A stretch of 15,669 nt of DNA from JAYUKV01 sp043764135 (GTDB lineage: Bacteria; Patescibacteriota; JACMRA01). Position 1 is the first letter of the stretch. Each line of letters starts with the position of its first letter. Below the pieces are notes generated by a model that had not been told where the DNA came from, searched no databases, and saw only the letters and a list, made by a program, of their open reading frames with translations. The translations under genes were made by a program, and so were the position numbers. Below are positions 1 through 7,706 of the stretch, piece by piece. The stretch covers positions 1 to 15,669 of the forward strand of contig JAYUKV010000051.1 of assembly GCA_043764135.1 (NCBI GenBank), in the 5' to 3' direction.

Positions 1-20
1 GATAAGTTACTCATCTTAAT

Positions 21-51
21 AAACGCCAATTGATAATAATTGGCGTTTTTT
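21..51 (+). terminator. Rho-independent terminator of an upstream gene
   Basis: A perfect 11-bp stem (AAACGCCAATT, 21-31, with AATTGGCGTTT, 38-48) closes a 6-nt loop and runs into a T tract at 46-51. It would end a plus-strand transcript that enters from outside the window. Its right arm also supplies TTGGCG (40-45), 17 nt before TATAGA (63-68), so terminator and next promoter may overlap. Confidence 0.85.
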
Positions 52-81
52 CTTATTTATGTTATAGAGTTAATATTAATT

Positions 82-510
82 ATGAAACTATTCAAAACTA
101 TAGCGGTCATTACACTTTCTACACTTGCGATATTTACAACTTTTACTATTTTAAGATATTATATAACACCCACAATTAAACCTGAAATTAAAACTATTAA
201 ATTTTATAATCAAGGATATAATATCCAAAAAGAAAAATTACTTATGATGAAAATCAATTCTTTAAATTGTAAAGAAACTATCATTATTGATAAACACTTT
301 AATGCTTTGTCATTGCTCGGAGTTTATATTTTTTCGCAAGGATTAAATGAAAATTGGATTTTAAATGATGTTAAACAGTTAGTGTATTGTAAAGAAAGAT
401 TTCTTCCTTTTGTTTCAAACGATTATGTTGAAATAGATGTGTCAGTACTTTGTAAGAAATATTCAAAAGACAATTGTGACAAAAATACAGATTTTGAAGT
501 TGAGTATTAG
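82..510 (+). CDS. Small membrane-anchored four-cysteine protein, first of a tandem pair
   Basis: The family is not recognised. The 142-residue product starts with a basic MKLFKT and a hydrophobic segment at about 7-25, which reads as a membrane anchor or signal peptide. The rest is a polar domain likely outside the cytoplasm, with four cysteines (C63, C103, C124, C132) and the C-terminal motif KNTDFEVEY. The ATG at 82 is chosen because the neighbouring paralogue begins with the same seven residues at its own ATG; a TTG at 40 would place the start inside the terminator stem. A possible promoter is TTGGCG (40-45), 17 nt, TATAGA (63-68), which leaves a leader of only a few bases and no Shine-Dalgarno. 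All four cysteines are shared with the paralogue, so they may form disulfides; that is inference. Confidence 0.72.
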   Translation: MKLFKTIAVITLSTLAIFTTFTILRYYITPTIKPEIKTIKFYNQGYNIQKEKLLMMKINSLNCKETIIIDKHFNALSLLGVYIFSQGLNENWILNDVKQLVYCKERFLPFVSNDYVEIDVSVLCKKYSKDNCDKNTDFEVEY

Positions 511-532
511 TTTTTATAAAAGAATATTAAAT

Positions 533-964
533 ATGAAACTATTCAAAACTATATTGTTTGTGTTAATTATCACACTTACATTAATTACGTTCTTTAATAT
601 TACTAAACACTTTGTGACTCCCTCAATAAAACCAGAATTAAAAAAAGTACAAGTTGAAGAAATGGGGTTTAGTCTGGAAGGAAATAGGTTGTTGAAATTA
701 AGGGTTTTTTCTAAAAATTGTGAAAAAATTGTTGTAATTGATAAGAATTATCACTTTATTAACTTAGTCAACTACTACCTGTTTAATTTTGAAACAAGTG
801 ATGATGATATGGTGGTTGATGAATTCAAACACCTAGTATTCTGCAAAGACCGCTTCCTTCCTTTTATCTCTCAAGATTATGTTGAGATCGATGTAAGAGA
901 ACTCTGTAAAAAATACACAAGGGATAATTGTGAAAAAAATACAGATTTTGAAGTTGAATATTAG
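533..964 (+). CDS. Small membrane-anchored four-cysteine protein, second of a tandem pair
   Basis: This 143-residue protein is a clear paralogue of the preceding one. Both have MKLFKTI at the N terminus, a hydrophobic segment (about 7-24), a TP-x-IKPE motif at 29-35, an NC motif (C63) before an I/V-rich strand ending in IDK, a C-K-(E/D)-RFLPF motif (C104), an (N/Q)DYVEIDV motif, L-C-KKY (C125), and NC plus KNTDFEVEY at the end (C133). The central third has diverged most. The first 21 bases of both genes are identical, and their 3' ends match almost base for base. It starts 22 nt after the stop of the first copy, so the two are probably cotranscribed and arose by tandem duplication. No function is assigned. 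A longer in-frame extension from 437 overlaps the first gene and is rejected. Confidence 0.74.
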   Translation: MKLFKTILFVLIITLTLITFFNITKHFVTPSIKPELKKVQVEEMGFSLEGNRLLKLRVFSKNCEKIVVIDKNYHFINLVNYYLFNFETSDDDMVVDEFKHLVFCKDRFLPFISQDYVEIDVRELCKKYTRDNCEKNTDFEVEY

Positions 965-1017
965 TATATATTGGGAATCTTGCTTAAGATTGCTAAATTG
1001 ACATATATATAAATATT

Positions 1018-1036
1018 TACAATTCTGGTAATTGTA
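1018..1036. promoter_or_regulatory. Operator-like dyad upstream of tmk
   Basis: TACAATT (1018-1024) and AATTGTA (1030-1036) form a perfect 7-bp inverted repeat around CTGGT, 19 nt before the tmk start. A TTGACA lies at 998-1003. The TACAAT inside the dyad could be a -10 element, though the 14-nt spacing is short. It may be a regulator site or a small hairpin in the leader. Confidence 0.35.
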
Positions 1037-1055
1037 GTTGTTCTAATTCATCATT

Positions 1056-1643
1056 ATGTCACTGATTAATCGTTTAATTGTACTTGAAGGCCCTAGTGGT
1101 TGTGGTAAAAGTACGATCAACAAGGCTTTAAGTACAAAACTTGAATCTTTAGGGAATGTGGTTTACTCAACAAGAGAACCAAGCGATAAATTCAACCGAA
1201 GTAATGAGAACACGATGTCTGGCTTTTCGCTTTATGAATTGTTTTTGGCGGATAGAGTCGATCATGTAAGAGATGAAATTTTACCTGCTCTACTGAGAGG
1301 TGAGTTTGTTATCTGTGATAGATATATTCCTTCGACTTTGACTTATCAATGTATTGAAGGGGTGGATTTTGAGAAAGTTTATTCTGATAATTCACAGTTT
1401 ATAATCCCTGGATTAACTGTGTTTTTAGAGGTTGCGATAGCTCAATTAGTAAAGAGAGTTGCGGCTCGTGATACTACAACAAGATTTGAGCAAAGTGAAT
1501 TTCGCATCCGAGAAGTAGAGCAATATGGTATTGTTAAACAAAGACTTGAACATGAAAAAGGATGGAATATACAAACCATAAATAACGACATTTATTCAGT
1601 TGATGATGTTGTAGAGATGATAATTAATAGGATTAATGCTTAG
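1056..1643 (+). CDS. tmk: Thymidylate kinase (dTMP kinase)
   Basis: The enzyme phosphorylates dTMP to dTDP with ATP in the cytoplasm, on the route to dTTP for DNA synthesis. The 195-residue length is close to the family norm of about 200-215. The P-loop is GPSGCGKST (12-20). The TREP motif (39-42) matches the dTMP-binding TREPGG region, although the usual GG is replaced by SD. LADRVDHV (65-71) and CDRYIPSTLTYQ (87-98) are the hallmark ADR and DRYxxSxxAYQ segments. An Arg-rich LID follows at about 134-145. No Shine-Dalgarno is visible before the ATG. It is preceded by a TTGACA and a dyad and followed by a strong terminator, so it is probably monocistronic. Confidence 0.93.
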   Translation: MSLINRLIVLEGPSGCGKSTINKALSTKLESLGNVVYSTREPSDKFNRSNENTMSGFSLYELFLADRVDHVRDEILPALLRGEFVICDRYIPSTLTYQCIEGVDFEKVYSDNSQFIIPGLTVFLEVAIAQLVKRVAARDTTTRFEQSEFRIREVEQYGIVKQRLEHEKGWNIQTINNDIYSVDDVVEMIINRINA

Positions 1644-1698
1644 TAAAAAATAGAATTATAACACAATTAGAGTTTTAACTTACTTCACCTTAATGGTG

Positions 1699-1727
1699 CC
1701 TCTTTCAATGTTGAAAGGGGAATTTTT
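1699..1727 (+). terminator. Rho-independent terminator of tmk
   Basis: CCTCTTTCAA (1699-1708) pairs with TTGAAAGGGG (1711-1720) with one T-G wobble. The run AATTTTTG follows at 1721-1728. The hairpin lies 55 nt after the tmk stop. Confidence 0.8.
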
Positions 1728-1746
1728 GTTAATTGACTAATTTTTT

Positions 1747-1774
1747 TTGACAATAGTTATTGATTTGATAACTC
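1747..1774 (+). promoter_or_regulatory. Promoter of gatB
   Basis: A consensus -35 TTGACA (1747-1752) is followed after 16 nt by a weak -10 TAACTC (1769-1774). Transcription would start near 1781, only about 7 nt before the gatB ATG. The bases between are AGAGTATATAT, with no useful Shine-Dalgarno. Confidence 0.5.
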
Positions 1775-1787
1775 TTAGAGTATATAT

Positions 1788-3230
1788 ATGAAGTTATACC
1801 CAATTATCGGATTAGAAATTCATGTCCAACTTAATACTAAAACTAAACTCTTTTGTCACTGCCTAAACGAATACGCACCAGACAAACCAAATAAGAATAT
1901 CTGTCCTTTTTGTACTGGGCAGCCTGGTGCTTTGCCTGTGATAAATAAAGAAGCAGTTTTGAAAGCTATAAGATTTGGTCAAGCAATAGGCTCAACTATT
2001 CCAGAAAAGACTAGGTGGGATCGAAAGAATTACTTCTATCCTGACCTTCCTGCTGGTTATCAAATCTCACAATATGACAATCCAATAGTTGTGGGGGGAA
2101 AGATTGAGTTCTTCGTTGAAGATAAGAACACAGGTCAATTCGTAGAAAGTTATGTTGATATGACAAGAGCGCATTTAGAATCTGATGCAGCCAAGTTACT
2201 TCATCTAGGAGGTAAAACTATGGTTGATTTCAATCGTTCAGGTGCACCTTTAATCGAGATTGTAACTGAGCCAGTGATTACTTCATCAGCGAAAGCAATG
2301 GCATTTGTAAATGAGCTGCAATCAATAGTTAGGATGCTTGGAATTAGTGATGGTGATATGGATAAGGGGCAGATGAGATTTGATTGTAACCTTTCTCTTA
2401 GAACACAAGAAGAATTAGATAATGGTAAGCTACCTAAGTATAGAACAGAAACTAAGAACATCAACTCTGTAAGATCACTTGGTAGAGCTATAGAATATGA
2501 AATAATTAGACAATCAAAACTTTTGGAAGAAGGGACTACCCCAGTTCAAGAAACAAGAGGCTGGAAAGACGATCAGAATAAATCAGTTTCACAAAGATCA
2601 AAAGAAGATGCAATGGACTATCGTTATTTCCCGGAGCCTGACTTACAGATCCTGGAGATCTCGCCACTTGATCTAATACCCCAAGATCAAGTTCCAAAAC
2701 TTCCTCAGACAATACGTAAAGAGATAATGGGTAAAGGCCTAACAGCACAAATTGCTAATACTATTATTGATAATTCAGATATTTCATCAATCTTTAATCA
2801 ACTTGATAATGGTAATAATACTAAAGCGTTAATTAATATTCTAGTTGGACCACTTATGAGTAAAGCAAAACTCGATGATAAACCAATCACATCATTTATA
2901 TCCAATACACAAATTGCTCAATTAGTGGAGTTAGTAAATGCTGATAAAATCTCTAATCAGAATATTACAAAACTTGTTGATCTGTTAACTACACAAGAAG
3001 AATCAGTAGAAGAAATAGCCAAGACTAATAACTTAATCATTGTTAATGATACTTCTTTATTGACCTCTATAGTCGAAACAATACTTGCTAATAATACTTC
3101 TCAAGTTGAAGAGTATAAGTCAGGAAAAGTAGCAATCATTGGTTACTTAATAGGACAATGTATGAAAGAAGCCAAAGGCCAAGGCAATCCAAAAGTCTTT
3201 ACCGAGTTATTAAAGAGCAAATTAGATTAA
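1788..3230 (+). CDS. gatB: Aspartyl/glutamyl-tRNA(Asn/Gln) amidotransferase subunit B
   Basis: GatB is the tRNA-binding kinase subunit of the GatCAB complex. It activates the side chain of mischarged Glu-tRNA(Gln) or Asp-tRNA(Asn) with ATP, then amidates it with ammonia supplied by GatA. The 480 residues match the family length. The N-terminal GLEIHVQLNTKTKLFC block carries zinc-type cysteines C23, C25, C39 and C42 (CxC...CPFC). DRKNYFYPDLPAGYQISQ is the conserved active-site segment, followed by the cradle, a helical middle domain and a C-terminal tail domain ending NPKVFTELLKSKLD. No SD is seen; a TATATAT run abuts the ATG. gatA lies about 1.7 kb downstream rather than adjacent, and gatC is not in the window. 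Confidence 0.97.
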   Translation: MKLYPIIGLEIHVQLNTKTKLFCHCLNEYAPDKPNKNICPFCTGQPGALPVINKEAVLKAIRFGQAIGSTIPEKTRWDRKNYFYPDLPAGYQISQYDNPIVVGGKIEFFVEDKNTGQFVESYVDMTRAHLESDAAKLLHLGGKTMVDFNRSGAPLIEIVTEPVITSSAKAMAFVNELQSIVRMLGISDGDMDKGQMRFDCNLSLRTQEELDNGKLPKYRTETKNINSVRSLGRAIEYEIIRQSKLLEEGTTPVQETRGWKDDQNKSVSQRSKEDAMDYRYFPEPDLQILEISPLDLIPQDQVPKLPQTIRKEIMGKGLTAQIANTIIDNSDISSIFNQLDNGNNTKALINILVGPLMSKAKLDDKPITSFISNTQIAQLVELVNADKISNQNITKLVDLLTTQEESVEEIAKTNNLIIVNDTSLLTSIVETILANNTSQVEEYKSGKVAIIGYLIGQCMKEAKGQGNPKVFTELLKSKLD

Positions 3231-3758
3231 AGAAATTGTTATATATCTGAAGATAAAATCAAAAAGATTAACAATTCAATCTATTCTACATTACTAACTC
3301 TTGAGCAGTATGATAAAGGGGAGATTATTCTTGGACAAAAATCAGTAGTCATTAATCCTATTGATTCTGATTTTATTGAGCTGTCAGTTCAATTGATTGA
3401 AGATTTGAAAGAGTTTTTAATTGTAAAAGGTAATGAGATAGGCTTGTTTGGTACTGGAGATTTAAAAAAATTTATACTTATATTGAAAAATTTAAACAGT
3501 ATTGAAAACGAAGTAGAGCTTTATCCATATTTGGAGGATAAAGCTGCTAATATGTTATATATGATTATTAAAAGCCATCCTTTCGTTGATGGTAATAAAA
3601 GGATAGCTACTTATATGTTCAATGTTTTCTTGGAGTGGAATAATGTAGAAGTTGTAATGCATCCATTATTTGCAACACAAATAGCATAAAGCAAACCAGA
3701 GAATAAAGAATTAATAATCGAATTAATAATTGCAATTATTCAAAATTCAAAAAGATAA
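3231..3758 (+). pseudogene. Degraded Fic-domain gene remnant, C-terminal half of a RhuM-Fic type protein
   Basis: The Fic motif HPFVDGNKR (about 3577-3603) is intact; in functional Fic enzymes it binds ATP to transfer AMP or another phosphate group to protein targets. The flanking text (LxTLxxYD; LYPYLEDKAANMLYMIIKSHPF) resembles the C-terminal half of proteins that join RhuM and Fic domains. The frame is open from the codon after the gatB stop with no ATG; the first usable start is a TTG at 3393, inside the homologous region. A TAA at 3687 interrupts the family-like tail: SKPENKELIIELI continues in frame after it and ends at a TAA at 3756. Family tails often read IAQS or IAES here, so TAA may derive from CAA. 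The region between Fic motif and tail also looks shortened. The N-terminal RhuM part is missing. It is most likely a decaying remnant left between gatB and gatA. Confidence 0.72.
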
Positions 3759-3831
3759 TACTTAAAATTTAATTTTCTATTTTTTAATATTTTATTTTTA
3801 CTTTAATTATTACCCTCTGAGATTGAACTAA

Positions 3832-3875
3832 AATTAAAATAAAATTACTCCCATACTTAAACAAAGTAGGGGAGT
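3832..3875 (-). terminator. Terminator of the minus-strand orphan gene
   Basis: Read on the minus strand, ACTCCCCTAC (3875-3866) pairs with GTATGGGAGT (3856-3847) with one mismatch around a 9-nt loop. A T-rich run, AATTTTATTTTAATTTTAG, follows. It lies 18 nt past the stop of the gene at 3893-4840. Confidence 0.72.
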
Positions 3876-3892
3876 TAATAGTCTAGCTAATT

Positions 3893-4840
3893 TTAGAAAC
3901 CAGAGCTATTGAGTTGGACGTTGTCAATACAATTGTAATCTTTTTGATTAGCTAAAGTATCGATCTCATTAATCGGATTAACGGTAATAAAGCCGTTATA
4001 GATATTATCATTGATCTCAACAAAACCAAGAATATACTGTGGCATCAACCAGCTTGTAGACTCGTCTCCAGAAAGCAGAGCAGAGTTAGCGCTAGTATTG
4101 GCGGTGTAGTTGGACAGGTCTTGAAATGTGATGACATTAGTTGTTGGTTCAACAACATTTGTACCCCAAATAAAAAGACAATCCATTTTGATCACTTCAG
4201 GCACTTCAAGTGCTTCATGATCGTTCTCGGTTGAAGGGTAAGTAATCAGTCCATTCTGAGGAACTAGATAACTTACAAAACAACGATTTACTTGCTCAGA
4301 TGATACAGTTGTATCTTGCAAATAAACCAGAATCGGAAGCTTAGTAACAGGAGAGGATTGATTAAGGTTCATATATGACATATATGATTCAACCAATTTC
4401 TCAGCCAAGGCTGTTGAATGTTCGCTGATTTCCTTGACTGCTTCAAGCAGGTAGGATACATCGCGCGCTTTGACAATGAATGTTCCAGGAGCGGTATTGA
4501 TTAACTCTGTATTAGAACCTCCGCGACTTCCGATAGATTGAACGTCGAGAATCAGTTGGTAAGTATCGTAAAAACTTTTTTCGATCCCTTGGTTAGGCAG
4601 CACTTGAATTTCTTCAAAAGAGCTTCCATAGACTGGCAACGTGAAACAAATTACCTCGGCATACCGGTCTAGTGAACCTACTTCAATTGAGTAAGTGTGG
4701 GATACAGATGTTTGAGTAACCTCAAAATTAATAGTTTGATCTGGGTTACCAACGACGGGCAGAGGGTAGATTCCTGGTTGAATGATCGTTGCAACCTGAA
4801 CCTGACTTGTTGCGCTTAAAGCACTGATAGCTTGACACAT
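3893..4840 (-). CDS. Orphan protein of unknown function, 315 residues
   Basis: The family is not recognised. The 315-residue product has no evident signal peptide or transmembrane segment and few basic residues. It is rich in Ser, Thr, Asn and Val with many short beta-prone stretches, plus one probable helix (about 128-155, SYLLEAVKEISEHSTALAEK). Four cysteines are widely spaced. The start at 4840 is supported by AGGT six bases before the ATG. G+C is clearly higher than next door: two 60-base stretches counted by eye gave 43-48%, against about 33% in gatA. It has its own promoter, an operator-like dyad and a terminator. Its orientation is opposite to both gat genes. These points suggest an acquired, independently regulated cassette. 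A beta-rich structural or binding protein is a guess only. Confidence 0.68.
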   Translation of the reverse strand: MCQAISALSATSQVQVATIIQPGIYPLPVVGNPDQTINFEVTQTSVSHTYSIEVGSLDRYAEVICFTLPVYGSSFEEIQVLPNQGIEKSFYDTYQLILDVQSIGSRGGSNTELINTAPGTFIVKARDVSYLLEAVKEISEHSTALAEKLVESYMSYMNLNQSSPVTKLPILVYLQDTTVSSEQVNRCFVSYLVPQNGLITYPSTENDHEALEVPEVIKMDCLFIWGTNVVEPTTNVITFQDLSNYTANTSANSALLSGDESTSWLMPQYILGFVEINDNIYNGFITVNPINEIDTLANQKDYNCIDNVQLNSSGF

Positions 4841-4864
4841 GTTGTTACCTGCTAAAAAATAAAC

Positions 4865-4883
4865 TTGTAGTTTTAAACTACAA
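4865..4883. promoter_or_regulatory. Perfect operator-like palindrome
   Basis: TTGTAGTTT (4865-4873) and AAACTACAA (4875-4883) form a perfect 9-bp dyad around one base. On the minus strand it covers the predicted transcription start (about 4882) of the 4840 gene, a typical position for a repressor operator. Confidence 0.5.
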
Positions 4884-4888
4884 TCTTA

Positions 4889-4917
4889 GGTATAATATAA
4901 GTAATGCGAATTGTCAA
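4889..4917 (-). promoter_or_regulatory. Promoter of the minus-strand orphan gene
   Basis: On the minus strand TTGACA (4917-4912) is followed, after 17 nt, by TATACC (4894-4889). The start would fall near 4882, giving a leader of about 40 nt that includes the AGGT ribosome binding site. It is back to back with the gatA promoter. Confidence 0.6.
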
Positions 4918-4920
4918 TAA

Positions 4921-4950
4921 TTGACATTTAGAAAGTTGCAAATCAATAAT
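4921..4950 (+). promoter_or_regulatory. Promoter of gatA
   Basis: TTGACA (4921-4926), 18 nt, AATAAT (4945-4950). Transcription would start near 4957, leaving only about 8 nt before the ATG at 4965, so there is no room for a Shine-Dalgarno. The tyrS promoter has the same TTGACA/AATAAT design. Confidence 0.55.
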
Positions 4951-4964
4951 TAAGTTATACTAAT

Positions 4965-6422
4965 ATGGAAATATCATCACAACCAACGATCTCTGAAATC
5001 CACAACTTGTATCGTAATTTAATCGCAACACCTTCTGTTGTTGCAGAATTTATGCTTAATCGTTCAAAATTAACTGATCAATCAATTAAATCATGTTTGA
5101 GATTTACAGACTTAAGAGCCAAAAATGAAGCTGTTCGTTATGATGAGATATTATCATCTGAGCTGAGTTTTGATGAAATATTAAAAAAGTATCCATTGTT
5201 TGGAATTCCATACAACCTAAAAGACAATATTCTTGTAGAGGGTGAAATTGCAACCTCTGCATCTAAGATTATTGAGAATTTCAAATCCACTTATTCATCC
5301 ACAGTTTATCTTAAATTATACAATGCTGGTGCTATACTTATTTCGCAATCAAACCTGGATGAATGGGCGGTTGGATCTTCTACTGAGAATTCTGCTTATG
5401 GAGCTAGTAAGAATCCATTTGACCAAGATAGAGTTCCAGGTGGATCATCTGGAGGACCTGCTGCCAATGTCGGATCAGGTCAATCAGTGTTTGCTCTTGG
5501 ATCAGATACAGGTGGATCAATTAGACAACCTGCTTCGTTCTGTAATGTTGTTGGAATTAAGCCTACTTATGGTGCGATATCTAGGTATGGTGTAATGCCA
5601 CTTGCTTCTTCTCTAGATCAAGTAGGTCCATTTACTAATTCTGTAGAAGATAACCAAACAGTATTAAACGTTCTTATGGGTAAAGATCAATTCGATCAAA
5701 CAACAAGCCAAACCACTAGCCACCCAACAACTAAAACTAAAATAGATAATTTAATCATTGGAATAGCAAAAGAATATTTCATCGAAGGAGCTGACCCACA
5801 AATAGTAAAAGCTGTAAATGAGATAATAGATCAATTAAAAACTCAAGGTCACACAGTTATAGAAGTTTCTTTACCTTTAACAAAATATGGTTTAGCAGTA
5901 TATTATACTACAATGACTGTAGAGACAGCCTCTAATCTTCAAAGATATGATGGAATAAGATTTGGGGCACAATTACCACTTAATTCAGAATTTGAACAAT
6001 TTTTTTCTGTTAGAGAAAAGCACTTTGGTCCTGAGCCTAAGCGACGAATAATGCTTGGAACTTTTGCTTCGTCTTCTGGATATTATGATGCATATTACAA
6101 TAAAGCTATGATGGTTAAAGAGTTGATGAGTAGAGATTTTAATAATGTATTCCAACAGTGTGATGTGTTAATAGCTCCTACTACTCCAGAATTTCCTTTT
6201 AAATTCGGCGATAAAACCAATAATATTGTAAAAATGTACTTATCAGACGTATTAGTGTACGGAGCTAATTTATGCAAAATTCCGTCAATATCCGTTCCTA
6301 TGGGATTTTTTGAGCATGAAGGTAAGCAGTTGCCAGCGGGGATTCAGATCATGGCAGACGAATGGCAAGAAGATAAAATTTATAATGTTGCTTTATTAAT
6401 CGAAAAAAAAATCATCAGCTAG
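4965..6422 (+). CDS. gatA: Aspartyl/glutamyl-tRNA(Asn/Gln) amidotransferase subunit A
   Basis: GatA is the glutaminase of GatCAB. It releases ammonia from glutamine and passes it to GatB for amidation of mischarged tRNA in the cytoplasm. It belongs to the amidase-signature family; the Ser-cisSer-Lys triad is visible as K86 (YNLKDN), S161 (GGSSGG) and S185 (DTGGSIRQP). The 75- and 24-residue spacings equal those of characterised GatA. SFCNVVGIKPTYGAISRYGV (191-210) continues the signature. The 485-residue length is normal. The partner GatB is encoded upstream, but an accessory segment with an inverted gene lies between them, so gatA has its own promoter. GatC, needed for complex stability in most bacteria, must be elsewhere. 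Substrate choice (Gln versus Asn) cannot be read from this window. Confidence 0.97.
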   Translation: MEISSQPTISEIHNLYRNLIATPSVVAEFMLNRSKLTDQSIKSCLRFTDLRAKNEAVRYDEILSSELSFDEILKKYPLFGIPYNLKDNILVEGEIATSASKIIENFKSTYSSTVYLKLYNAGAILISQSNLDEWAVGSSTENSAYGASKNPFDQDRVPGGSSGGPAANVGSGQSVFALGSDTGGSIRQPASFCNVVGIKPTYGAISRYGVMPLASSLDQVGPFTNSVEDNQTVLNVLMGKDQFDQTTSQTTSHPTTKTKIDNLIIGIAKEYFIEGADPQIVKAVNEIIDQLKTQGHTVIEVSLPLTKYGLAVYYTTMTVETASNLQRYDGIRFGAQLPLNSEFEQFFSVREKHFGPEPKRRIMLGTFASSSGYYDAYYNKAMMVKELMSRDFNNVFQQCDVLIAPTTPEFPFKFGDKTNNIVKMYLSDVLVYGANLCKIPSISVPMGFFEHEGKQLPAGIQIMADEWQEDKIYNVALLIEKKIIS

Positions 6423-6492
6423 ATCAGTTAACTTAACTATCATAATATTAAATAAATCTGAGCTGTTAAACTATTTGAGCTATGCTGAATGA

Positions 6493-6521
6493 TTGACAAT
6501 CAACTTCATAAAAACAATAAT
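6493..6521 (+). promoter_or_regulatory. Promoter of the tyrS-tetR operon
   Basis: TTGACA (6493-6498), 17 nt, AATAAT (6516-6521). The start would be near 6528, giving a leader of about 12 nt (ATTAATCTATAT) without any Shine-Dalgarno. Confidence 0.55.
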
Positions 6522-6539
6522 TAACATATTAATCTATAT

Positions 6540-7706
6540 ATGTATAACACAAATCAACTAATCGAAGCATTAAAATTCAATGCCGTAGAGACTTTACCTA
6601 ATACTGACGAAGCTTTGTTAAAAGAAATAGAAATTTTAGTTAATGAAGCTAATAATTCTGGAACTACCATCAATCATTATATCGGATTCGAAATATCAGG
6701 TCTTGTTCATGTAGGTACTGGTATTATGACTGCACTTAAAGTCAAAGCTCTTACAGATGCAGGAGTTAAATGTCATATCTGGTTAGCTAACTTCCATACA
6801 TATCTAAATGGTAAACTTGATGGTAAATTAGAGACTATTGAGAAGGTGCGTAAAGAATACTTTGAGCCTTGTATGAGACAATGCTTGGAGGTATGTGGGG
6901 TTGATATGAGTAAAGTTGTGTTTTTGGACGGAATTACATTGTATAATCAAAAAAAAGACGGAGAATCCTTCTGGATGTACGACCTTGATGTATGTAAGAA
7001 TCTAACTTTATCTAGAGTTTTAAAATCTATCTCAGTAACAGGTAAATCTGAAGGTGAAGAAGTTGAGTTTGGTACTTTAAGATATCCTGCTATGCAAGTT
7101 GCAGATCCATATTTTATGAATGCTCATATTGTTCATGCAGGAATGGATCAAAGAAAATGCCATGTATTGATGCGAGAAGTTGCCTTCAAACTCCAACCTA
7201 ACCACCAACTTAAGATAGGCTCCAAGGCGATTAAGCCAATCGCTAATCACCACGCCCTTCTACTTGGGCTTAATAAACCTGAAGGTGATAACATCGAAGC
7301 TAGTAAAATGTCCAAGTCAAAACCAGATTCTGCTATCTTTGTTCATGACTCTCTAGAAGAACTTGACAAGAAGCTTAAAAAGGCGTATTGTCCAAATTAT
7401 GATAGTAATCTTGCAGAAATAGATAACATATCAATTCAAAATGGTAATCCGTTATTAGATTGGTCCAAAAAGATGATTTTCCCTGCACAAAAATCTATCC
7501 TAATCTCTAAACTTGAATCTACAGGTGAAGCAAAAACTTATACTAATTTTGATGAACTTTGGAATGATTACTTAAAAGGTGATATATTCCCAACAGAATT
7601 AAAAAAAGGTGTTAGTTTGGCTTTGATCCAATGGTTTGAACCAATTAGAGATTGGTCCAGTAATAATAATGAAATTATCCAATACATAAAAAATATTAAA
7701 AGATGA
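6540..7706 (+). CDS. tyrS: Tyrosyl-tRNA synthetase, archaeal/eukaryal type
   Basis: This class I enzyme charges tRNA(Tyr) with tyrosine. Family markers are YIGF (47-50), HVGTG (57-61) as the HIGH motif, YPAMQVAD (182-189) at the tyrosine pocket, HAGMDQRK (199-206) and KMSKS (256-260) followed by KPDSAIFV, then the KKLKKAYCP helix. The KMSKS form, the MDQRK block and the absence of the bacterial S4-like C-terminal domain place it with archaeal and eukaryal TyrRS rather than the usual bacterial TyrS with KFGKS. The 388 residues are somewhat longer than archaeal enzymes, mainly through an N-terminal extension of about 45. Confusion with the related TrpRS cannot be fully excluded, but the tyrosine-pocket motifs favour Tyr. 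The TGA stop overlaps the ATG of the next gene (ATGA), so the two are translationally coupled. Confidence 0.9.
   Translation: MYNTNQLIEALKFNAVETLPNTDEALLKEIEILVNEANNSGTTINHYIGFEISGLVHVGTGIMTALKVKALTDAGVKCHIWLANFHTYLNGKLDGKLETIEKVRKEYFEPCMRQCLEVCGVDMSKVVFLDGITLYNQKKDGESFWMYDLDVCKNLTLSRVLKSISVTGKSEGEEVEFGTLRYPAMQVADPYFMNAHIVHAGMDQRKCHVLMREVAFKLQPNHQLKIGSKAIKPIANHHALLLGLNKPEGDNIEASKMSKSKPDSAIFVHDSLEELDKKLKKAYCPNYDSNLAEIDNISIQNGNPLLDWSKKMIFPAQKSILISKLESTGEAKTYTNFDELWNDYLKGDIFPTELKKGVSLALIQWFEPIRDWSSNNNEIIQYIKNIKR

Noticed and set aside
40..81. Extended N terminus of the first gene starting at TTG 40.
   Set aside because: It would be translated from the terminator stem, and the paralogue at 533 shows that the protein begins with MKLFKT.
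437..532. Upstream extension of the second paralogue into the first gene.
   Set aside because: It overlaps conserved coding sequence of the first copy in another frame and has no counterpart in the family.
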